From IMG/VR virus record IMGVR_UViG_3300050033_000050, positions 1 to 43,811 of that record: a DNA stretch of 43,811 bases. One strand, 5' to 3'. Of this stretch, positions 38,309 through 43,811 are shown piece by piece. Position 1 is the first letter of the stretch. The number at the start of each line of letters is the position of its first letter. This DNA is from a virus. The position numbers and the translations under genes are program-made. The notes beneath the pieces are model-generated. The model was not told where the DNA came from, did no database searches, and saw only the letters and a list, made by a program, of their open reading frames with translations.

Positions 38309-39119
38309 TTTCTGCCCCCCCATTGCGTTCCTGCCGCAATCGTCGTATAATTCCAATTGTGTAGTCCTCACGTTTCGACGGGTATCTGGAAAGGTGTGTC
38401 TTCAGGCCCTGGATCACGATAGGCGCTGAATAGGCTGCCCATTTGTCCATGGTCCTTCGGATCACACTTTCGGCCAGGCTGCCACCTTGCCGGGTGCGCC
38501 TGATTGCTGTCCAATAGTCGTCGATCGTCCCTAGTTGTTCGGGTGAGTATTTTGCCCGTAGCTCCTCTATGCCAAGAGGGGCTATTTTCTTTGGTGGATC
38601 TTTTCCGGGTGACTCCCCTGGCGGTGCCTCGTCGCCAGGACGGTCTTTTACGATCTCTTGATCTTGATCTATATCTCTATCTAGATCTAGTTCTAGATCT
38701 CCTGCGTTACATTGGCGTTTCAATGGCGTTTCATTATCCGCTGAATCTTCCCTGGTCTTGGCCGCCCTATGGCGTCTCACCCGCTCTGCCACGGCCTCTG
38801 GCTTGTCTGATGGCTTGTTATATTGCCTCGCTTGAAAGTTCATAAGTACGACGATTTCGTTTCTGATTTCTATCATGCGTAGCCTTGAAAACTTGATCAA
38901 ATATTTTTTTAATGTGGCCCGCGTGACGTGTATTGCTTTTGCCAGCGCATCCTCTGGGTAGGGAATTTCTTGGTCGATGCAGATCTCCCCGCGCACCTTG
39001 GATTCTGCTGCTAAGCACATCAGGTTTATCCAAGCCCGGAATTCGGCATCAGATAGCGCCTGCATTTTGGGGTCAGTCCTGATCTCGGTATAGAGCTTAA
39101 GCCATGGCATTTTATTCAT
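38214..39119 (-). CDS. Replication initiator / replisome organiser
   Basis: 301 residues. MPWLKLYTEIRTDPKMQALSDAEFRAWINLMCLAAES is the N-terminal winged-helix domain of phage replisome organisers; YPEDALAKAIHVTRATLKKYLIKFSRLRMIEI is its HTH. An acidic linker (DLELDLDRDIDQDQEIVKD) is encoded by a GATCT-rich tract at about 38651-38700 that may serve as origin DNA. The C-terminus YDSQDARTRLDEVDFDQFVY is probably the loader contact. Directly followed by the DnaC-like gene. Confidence 0.87.
   Translation of the reverse strand: MNKMPWLKLYTEIRTDPKMQALSDAEFRAWINLMCLAAESKVRGEICIDQEIPYPEDALAKAIHVTRATLKKYLIKFSRLRMIEIRNEIVVLMNFQARQYNKPSDKPEAVAERVRRHRAAKTREDSADNETPLKRQCNAGDLELDLDRDIDQDQEIVKDRPGDEAPPGESPGKDPPKKIAPLGIEELRAKYSPEQLGTIDDYWTAIRRTRQGGSLAESVIRRTMDKWAAYSAPIVIQGLKTHLSRYPSKREDYTIGIIRRLRQERNGGAENGRGTPNRHYDSQDARTRLDEVDFDQFVYKG
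38651..38700. other. Candidate origin tract inside the initiator gene
   Basis: About 50 bp with five GATCT units and the perfect palindrome CTAGATCTAG (38681-38690), markedly richer in A/T than its surroundings. Many phage origins lie within the initiator gene. Alternatively it only reflects Asp/Leu codon repetition. Confidence 0.35.
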
Positions 39120-39351
39120 GCCTCTGTCTGCCCTCCCCCCTTGGTTGTATGTGTTAACTCAGATTGCTTCCTGGTACTACTGACATTCGATGCCATTTAT
39201 TAAATTCCTGCTAATTTCGGTTTTTTTTTTTTTATTGTTTTTTTTTCTACTTGCTTCCATTATCTAGCTTTTGCTGGGTATTGCTACCTAACCTGACGAT
39301 TGACTGCCATTCCTGATTATGAAATGGCAGTCAGATCAGATTTTGGTGATG
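39120..39351. promoter_or_regulatory. AT-rich intergenic region before the initiator gene
   Basis: 232 bp without a gene, the most AT-rich stretch of the window. It contains 13 and 9 consecutive T (39221-39233, 39238-39246; A-tracts on the transcribed direction) and a perfect 10-bp inverted repeat, GACTGCCATT/AATGGCAGTC, at 39302-39311 and 39323-39332. A-tracts could act as promoter UP element, bent DNA or unwinding element. No clear -35/-10 pair could be fixed. Confidence 0.5.
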
Positions 39352-40245
39352 CTAGACCAGCGCCGCTGCCAGCCTCTCCAACTCGTCCCGCTTGTGCAGC
39401 ACATTCAGCCATCGCCCCGGGATTGCCTCGGCTCCGTAGTAGGCTCCGGCCAGGCCCCCGGCGACCGCTCCGATGGTGTCGGCGTCGCCGCCCAGGTTGA
39501 CCGCCTCGACCACGCATGCCTCAAAGGTCTCGGTGTGCAACCAAACCCAAAGGGCGCAGGCCAGTGTGTCCAGGCTGTAGCCGGTCGGGCGCAAGCCATC
39601 CCCGGCGGCGTTCGTCAGCCAGGTCCTCTCAAGCGGGTTGACCAGCGCCGCCTCCGCTCCGTCCAGCAGCGTTGTTTTCGCTGTTCTGCTTGTGTCTTCC
39701 GCCGCCAGGCGTACCAGGATATTATAAAAGGCGCTGCTCCAGAAGGCTATTGATGCCGGGTGCGTCATCCTCGTCACCGCGATACTACGCTCGACCATGG
39801 TCTCCTGCCGCCAACTCTTGACGAGGGACAGCGGCAGCGTCCGCATCAGTGCTCCGTTCCCGGCTGCCCGGTCGCCCAGGCGGTACATCTGGCGGCCCAC
39901 CTTTGCCCAGCAGCCGCATTCCTTGTACATTTCCATGGCCATGACGGTGGTGTTGCCGACGTCGATCGGCCTGCTGTCGTACCATTTAATAAAGCGCCTG
40001 CCGATCTGGTCGATCGGGCTGGCCGGGGATGCCAGCACCCCCCATCCGACGGCCAGCATCATCTCAGTGTCGTCGGTGACCTGCCCGGGGCTGACGTTCA
40101 GCCAGCCCCCGCCGATCATGTCCACCACCGTGCCGTGCCTGGTCTGAATCTGCTCTCTCGTCATATTCTCCAGCGGTGCCCCCAGGGCGTCCCCACATGC
40201 CAGTCCCAGTATCGCCCCTCTGACAGCGTTCTCTCTTGTCTTCAT
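39352..40245 (-). CDS. ADP-ribosylglycohydrolase
   Basis: 297 residues from ATG 40245 (AAAGGGGTACACC upstream). Family signatures: AILGLACGDALGAPLE, TDDTEM (57-62, metal ligands), AGNGALMR (about 128-135) and NLGGDADTIGAVAGGLAGAYYG (250-271, second metal site). All catalytic Asp/Thr ligands seem present. Removes ADP-ribose from Arg or other acceptors, or acts in NAD(+)-derived signalling. Lies in the early region behind three 22-bp-spaced boxes. The same phage encodes a putative transferase at 19693-20841. Confidence 0.93.
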   Translation of the reverse strand: MKTRENAVRGAILGLACGDALGAPLENMTREQIQTRHGTVVDMIGGGWLNVSPGQVTDDTEMMLAVGWGVLASPASPIDQIGRRFIKWYDSRPIDVGNTTVMAMEMYKECGCWAKVGRQMYRLGDRAAGNGALMRTLPLSLVKSWRQETMVERSIAVTRMTHPASIAFWSSAFYNILVRLAAEDTSRTAKTTLLDGAEAALVNPLERTWLTNAAGDGLRPTGYSLDTLACALWVWLHTETFEACVVEAVNLGGDADTIGAVAGGLAGAYYGAEAIPGRWLNVLHKRDELERLAAALV

Positions 40246-40261
40246 GGTGTACCCCTTTCTC

Positions 40262-40313
40262 TGCGCGCTTTTTTCATGTTGTTTGCGCGCTGTATTCGTA
40301 TTTCCTGCGCGCT
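40262..40313. repeat. Three TGCGCGCT boxes with exact 22-bp period
   Basis: TGCGCGCT at 40262, 40284 and 40306, filling the 68-bp gap between the DHH gene and the ADP-ribosylglycohydrolase gene. Followed by T-rich, partly similar sequence (TTTTTTC, GTATTCG, TTATTCG). The spacing, two DNA turns, suggests cooperative protein binding. Confidence 0.7.
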
Positions 40314-41186
40314 TTATTCGCTGCCCGGGGTGCTCCTCAGACAACGGGTTGCTACCCATATAGCATCGTATGGATAACCCGCTGCTCCTGGATGACCGCC
40401 GCCGCCGTATCTCTTGGCGATCTCCGAAACGTCCACCCCGCCGGTCCGGGATCTCAGGCTGATGGCGCTGTGCCTGGGCTGGATGATGGCGGCGTATTGG
40501 GCCAAGGGGTGCTCGGCCAGCAGGCGCTCGCCGACGGCGCTGGCGTATTCGTCGGCGTAGCAGACCACCATCGTGCGCCCCTCAGGGTCGATAAACGTCT
40601 TGGCCTCGGTCTTCTCCAGGTAGCGCTGCTCCCGCTCCCGCTCCAGGTCAAGGACGATCTGCTCGGTATCGGTGAACGCCGTCTCCGGGTTGGCAGCGAA
40701 CCGGGCGATGAATCGCTCCCTGCCCATGACGCCCAGCAGCCGGTTCAGTTCCCTGCTTTGCGGTACCTTGTGCTGCCAGCGGTCGTAGTCGTCAATCAAC
40801 AGCGCCAGGGTGCTGTGTTTGAACAGCCCGTCGATCCGGGGCCTCTGCCTATTCAGCCAATCGTAAAACAGCGTAGTCCCGCAGCGGTTCTCGTCAACGT
40901 GCGCCCAGGCGTACTTCTCGGCCATCCAGGCCGCCGTCTTGTGGTGGTCGAGCAGCACCAGCCTGGCGTGGATGCGGTCGATGTAGCGTGCCGTATCCTC
41001 GTCCAGGCTAAGATCTGTAATGCAGATGTCCGCCCCCGGGTGGTCCTGCATCGCCTGCCTGGCGACCTGGTTGACGTCGTCGTAGTTGGCATGGTAAATG
41101 GTTCCTTCTGGTTTCCAAAACCGGAACAGCACGGCGCAGCCGATGCCGTCCAGGTCGGTGTGGGTAATCAGCACCGTCTTGTTCAT
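40314..41186 (-). CDS. DHH-family phosphoesterase
   Basis: 290 residues. Motif I HTDLDGIG (9-16), ICITDLSLDED, DHH at 80-82 with following K, then DENRCGTTLFYDWL; the DHHA1 domain ends with the RNA/substrate motif GGGGHPGAAG (about 261-270). Closer to nano-RNase/oligonucleotide phosphodiesterase types than to full RecJ by length. May degrade short oligonucleotides or cyclic dinucleotides, thus possibly counter-defence. Confidence 0.9.
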   Translation of the reverse strand: MNKTVLITHTDLDGIGCAVLFRFWKPEGTIYHANYDDVNQVARQAMQDHPGADICITDLSLDEDTARYIDRIHARLVLLDHHKTAAWMAEKYAWAHVDENRCGTTLFYDWLNRQRPRIDGLFKHSTLALLIDDYDRWQHKVPQSRELNRLLGVMGRERFIARFAANPETAFTDTEQIVLDLEREREQRYLEKTEAKTFIDPEGRTMVVCYADEYASAVGERLLAEHPLAQYAAIIQPRHSAISLRSRTGGVDVSEIAKRYGGGGHPGAAGYPYDAIWVATRCLRSTPGSE

Positions 41187-41188
41187 GG

Positions 41189-41902
41189 TTATCTCCCCCC
41201 GTGTATGGCTAACTGGTCCTTCTGGAATATACGCACCCCGGCGATCTCCCGGGTGCCTGCCCGGATCGCCATGTTGATCGCCTGGTTGTTGATCAGCAGG
41301 TACTCTCTCGGGATAAGGCTCTCATCCATCACCTCGAACGCCCAGACCTGCTTGACGCTGCTGCTACCCAGCCTCCCGGTGTAGCTCGTCACGGCAGGCT
41401 GCGGCTTGCATGGCGCGGGCGGCCCAGCGTAGACGTTGTCCGCATCAGAACCCGGGGCCGGCCCTATGTCGTCCCAGGTGAGGTCCAGCGGGTCAAGCGC
41501 CGCCAGCCGTTTCTCTTCCTCTTTCTGCCGCTCCTCGGCCTCCCTCTGGCGTGCCTGCTCCTCTTCCGCCCGCTTGCGCTCCTGCTCCGCCAGCCGCTGG
41601 CGTTCCAGGCCATGGAAGGTCAGCACCTTCTGCTTCAGGACGATGGTGGCCGCATCCAACGGTTTCTCGATGGTCTTGAAGGCGTCGTTGACCTGCCTGA
41701 CGCTGTCATTGAGCGGCTTGACGATCGACGTCCGCCGTGTCTCGAATTGCGCCTTGCTCTGGGCGATGAAGCCCATCAGGTTGGTGGCCGCCATTACGTG
41801 GTCGGCCTCTTCGACGATCATCCCTTCCGCCTTGGTCTGAAAAGCCGTCGCTTGGATGACCAGCATGTCCACTTCGTTGAGGATCTGCAGTTCGTTGCCC
41901 AT
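41189..41902 (-). CDS. Coiled-coil early protein, unknown
   Basis: 237 residues. Helical N-terminus (MIVEEADHVMAATNLMGFIAQSKAQFETRRTSIVKPLNDSVRQVNDAFKTIEKPLDAA), then a long Glu/Arg/Gln coiled coil (about 100-132), and a C-terminal part SSVKQVWAFEVMDESLIPREYLLINNQAINMAIRAG...IAGVRIFQKD seen in phage recombination-region proteins near Erf/RecT genes. Function not established. Confidence 0.8.
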   Translation of the reverse strand: MGNELQILNEVDMLVIQATAFQTKAEGMIVEEADHVMAATNLMGFIAQSKAQFETRRTSIVKPLNDSVRQVNDAFKTIEKPLDAATIVLKQKVLTFHGLERQRLAEQERKRAEEEQARQREAEERQKEEEKRLAALDPLDLTWDDIGPAPGSDADNVYAGPPAPCKPQPAVTSYTGRLGSSSVKQVWAFEVMDESLIPREYLLINNQAINMAIRAGTREIAGVRIFQKDQLAIHGGR

Positions 41903-41917
41903 TTCGTTGTCCCCCTT

Positions 41918-41954
41918 AAATTATAAGGGGAGCCGACCTTGTGGCCGCTCCCCT
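41918..41954 (-). terminator. Possible terminator between the RDF-like and coiled-coil genes
   Basis: Minus strand AGGGGAGC/GCTCCCCT, 13-nt loop, then TTATAATTT. Stem is perfect but the T-run is weak; it also overlaps the ribosome site of the next gene, so it may be an attenuator. Confidence 0.5.
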
Positions 41955-41964
41955 GGTATCCAGA

Positions 41965-43557
41965 CTAGGCTGTTTTCTGGCTGTGCCAATCATCTTGTTT
42001 CTTGCCCTTCTTGCCTGCGCTACCCTGCCCCCCGAACATGACCGCCTGCTCAGTTGGCGCTGCGGCCGGGTCGGTCGGTGGGATACTGGTCCCGTCAAAT
42101 ATGGTCTTGGCTGCGGCGAGTCCGTCGTCCGCTCCATCCAGGTTGCCGCCGCAGTGCTCATCGGTAATCCGCTGCAGGGTTGCCTCGAAGTCGTCTTTCG
42201 GCTCCGGTCGCTTGCCCTCTGGTTCAGAATGGGGCGCTCCGTCGCTGGCCTGGGCGTCCTGAAGCGCCAGCACCTCTTCTGGTGCCATCATGCCCAGCGG
42301 AGGGGCCGCCTCGTCCACGGGCGATTCTGTGGCCTCTGCTGCTAAGCTCTCCCGCTCTGCCGTCGCTGCCATTGCCGCCGCTGCGGCTACTTCGGCAGAA
42401 TCCTTTTCAAGCTGCGCCAGGCCCTCGCTCACCTTTTTGTCTTCCAGCATCCTGCTGTACTCGGCGATCACCTGATCCCGCTGCTCGTCGGTGCCGGTCG
42501 CCATGGCCTCATCCAGCTCCGGCGTCTTCTGTCCACCCAGGGCGATGATCATATCCAGGATCTTGGCGTTCTTGCGGTTGGTGACCACCTGCTCCAGCCC
42601 TGCCAGGAGCTTGTCCTTGTCCAGGATCGGGCTGGCGAGCACGGCCTTGCGCTTGGCCGGTAGGGTGCCCAAGTAGTCCCAGGCCGCATCCAGGCGCTCG
42701 TCGATGGTGGGCCGCTTCTTGTCCCCCTCAAACCGGGCGTCGAACCGATCCAGCATCTCGTTGCCTTGTTGGGTGTGCGGTGCCAATTGCGCCGGGGCAT
42801 TGGTCTGGAGCGGCTCGTCCAGCACGCTCTCCGGGTATAGGTCGTCGGGTGCCTCGTCCATGCTGACCTCGGGCAGCCCCAGGCGCTCCGCCAGCGGCTT
42901 GCGGGCATCGGCCAGGATCTCGGACAGCTTCATCTGATCGCTGGCGATGTCCAGTACGTAGATCACTTTTTTCTTGCCCTCGACGGTGGCGTCTTTTGGG
43001 TGGACAACCAACTTCAGCGGGATCATGGAAATCCGGCCGCCGGTCAGGCTCCGCACAAAGTCCAGGGCGCTATTCAGGTTGACGATGGTGTTCCAGCTTG
43101 ATGTGTCGATCTGCCAGGTTCCCAGGCCGGGCACCTCCGGCAGCAGGAACTGCAGGCTGCCGACCGGGCGGCAGTGCTTTTTGTGCGCCCACTCGCAGGT
43201 TGCTGGCTCGCACTTGCGCTCCTGCATCGCTCCGCCCTCGATCATCTCCACCGCCGTCTCTCCGTCGCCCTTGCAGATCAGCCCGGTGCCCTTGCCATAG
43301 CGCCGGTAAAACTGCGGGAAGAATTTGTCCTTGTCCTCGGTCGGAAACAGGACGTCGATCACCTTCGGCTGCTCGCCGTAGACGGCGTGGAAAGCCGCCG
43401 CTGCCGTGTCGCTGGTGCTCTGGTCGCCGTTGCAGACAAAATAATCCACTGCAGCAGGGTAGTCGGACTTGCCGTCTTTTGTTTGTTTTTTGATTCCCAG
43501 GCGTATTTTGCCGATACGCGGGAGCCTTCTGACTTCACTGATTCCCTTGATCGCCAT
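41965..43557 (-). CDS. Recombination directionality factor-like protein (Gp3-like)
   Basis: 530 residues from ATG 43557 (GAGG upstream). The first about 250 residues match the Gp3-like RDF family: MAIKGISEVRRLPRIGKIRLGIK, YPAAVDYFVCNGD, VIDVLFPTEDKDKFFPQFYRRYGKGTGLICKGDG, CEPATCEWAHKKHCRPVGSLQFLLPEVPGLGTWQIDTSSWNTIVNLNSALDFVR. A Cys/His cluster (about 115-130) may bind metal. The C-terminal half is Ala/Glu-rich and variable. RDFs turn serine integrases from integration to excision, so a temperate life cycle is suggested, although no integrase is in the window. Confidence 0.8.
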   Translation of the reverse strand: MAIKGISEVRRLPRIGKIRLGIKKQTKDGKSDYPAAVDYFVCNGDQSTSDTAAAAFHAVYGEQPKVIDVLFPTEDKDKFFPQFYRRYGKGTGLICKGDGETAVEMIEGGAMQERKCEPATCEWAHKKHCRPVGSLQFLLPEVPGLGTWQIDTSSWNTIVNLNSALDFVRSLTGGRISMIPLKLVVHPKDATVEGKKKVIYVLDIASDQMKLSEILADARKPLAERLGLPEVSMDEAPDDLYPESVLDEPLQTNAPAQLAPHTQQGNEMLDRFDARFEGDKKRPTIDERLDAAWDYLGTLPAKRKAVLASPILDKDKLLAGLEQVVTNRKNAKILDMIIALGGQKTPELDEAMATGTDEQRDQVIAEYSRMLEDKKVSEGLAQLEKDSAEVAAAAAMAATAERESLAAEATESPVDEAAPPLGMMAPEEVLALQDAQASDGAPHSEPEGKRPEPKDDFEATLQRITDEHCGGNLDGADDGLAAAKTIFDGTSIPPTDPAAAPTEQAVMFGGQGSAGKKGKKQDDWHSQKTA

Positions 43558-43580
43558 GTGTGTCCTCATCCTCTCTTTAT

Positions 43581-43603
43581 ATTATGGTATATGATGCCAT
43601 AAT
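43581..43603. promoter_or_regulatory. Operator-like dyad upstream of the RDF-like gene
   Basis: ATTATGG and CCATAAT, 7-bp arms 9 bp apart, 24 bp before the start codon. CATAAT on the minus strand resembles a -10 box, so the dyad would overlap a promoter; no good -35 was found. Confidence 0.4.
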
Positions 43604-43690
43604 TTGGGGTGGTGCCTTGTTCTCAATAGGTTATCTTTGATATATTCGCCATTGCTTATCTAAGTCCTGCTTTTTCTACCATATGTAATG

Positions 43691-43712
43691 AAAAAAACCG
43701 CCCTATTGGCGG
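43691..43712 (-). terminator. Intrinsic terminator
   Basis: Minus strand CCGCC, 5-nt loop, GGCGG, then seven T. It follows the partial gene at the right edge. Confidence 0.85.
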
Positions 43713-43729
43713 CCTTTTCCGATGTTCTT

Positions 43730-43811
43730 TTATGACCGGCCGAGGTGCTCCAGATGCGCCTGAATCGCCAGGTCGTATTCTTCGCTGCGGCTGGCGCTCC
43801 TGTCCCCGGCT
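43730..43811 (-). CDS. C-terminal end of a protein, cut by the window edge
   Basis: Last 26 residues (AGDRSASRSEEYDLAIQAHL..., ending LGRS, TAA 43730-43732). The start lies beyond the window. Looks like a helical C-terminus; no family can be named from this piece. Confidence 0.55.
   Translation of the reverse strand, partial: AGDRSASRSEEYDLAIQAHLEHLGRS

Noticed and set aside
39302-39332. 10-bp inverted repeat as a terminator of the initiator-side transcript
   Set aside because: No T-run follows on the minus strand; listed only as part of the regulatory gap.
1-43811. tRNA, rRNA, CRISPR array, insertion sequence or att site
   Set aside because: None seen on reading the sequence; no cloverleaf-like segments with CCA ends, no regular spaced repeats with unique spacers, and no transposase or integrase gene.

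Overview
The window is a 43.8-kb piece of a tailed-phage genome (free phage or prophage). It is GC-rich, and every gene I support lies on the minus strand, so the biological order runs from high to low coordinates. The contractile-tail and baseplate genes match the order and types of the PBSX/Xkd family (sheath, tube, tail assembly chaperone, tape measure, then XkdP-Q-R-S-T-U-like baseplate proteins). Together with a RecU-like resolvase, an AbrB-type regulator, an ArpU/RinA-like regulator and strong G-rich Shine-Dalgarno sites, this points to a myovirus of a Bacillota (Firmicutes, probably clostridial) host. No integrase, repressor, lysis cassette, tRNA or CRISPR array is seen, so the genome is probably not complete here.

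Early/replication region (43811 to about 34600): a recombination-directionality-factor-like protein, a coiled-coil protein, a DHH phosphoesterase, an ADP-ribosylglycohydrolase, a replication initiator and a DnaC-like loader, then small accessory genes, an AbrB/zinc-ribbon regulator, a RecU-like resolvase and an ArpU/RinA-like regulator followed by a terminator. Accessory region (34563 to 27478): HNH nuclease, HExxH metallopeptidase, a secreted 3D-domain protein, two DNA methyltransferases (one split by an in-frame amber codon), SSB and several small proteins. Packaging and head (27292 to 14729): ParB-like nuclease, terminase small and large subunits, a free-standing homing endonuclease, portal, MuF head protein, an ADP-ribosyltransferase-like protein, XkdF-type protease, scaffold, decoration protein, major capsid and connector/completion genes. 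Tail and baseplate (14725 to 4071): includes a tail assembly chaperone with a classic A AAA AAC slippery site giving a -1 extension, an 846-residue tape measure protein and a complete baseplate set.

The low-coordinate end is a complete diversity-generating retroelement (DGR). It has a C-type-lectin/FGE-like target protein with a variable repeat at its C-terminus, an Avd accessory protein, a template repeat and a DGR reverse transcriptase, in the same order as in Bordetella phage BPP-1. The 113-bp template and variable repeats differ at 15 positions, and all 15 are adenines in the coding strand of the template. A 7-bp GC hairpin with a GATA tetraloop lies just downstream of the variable repeat. 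The target gene directly follows the baseplate and fibre genes, so the DGR most likely diversifies a receptor-binding protein at the tail tip.

Other points of interest: an ADP-ribosyltransferase and an ADP-ribosylglycohydrolase encoded by the same phage; a 33-bp near-identity between the RT gene and an unrelated small gene; three TGCGCGCT boxes spaced exactly 22 bp apart; and promoter/terminator arrangements that suggest antitermination.
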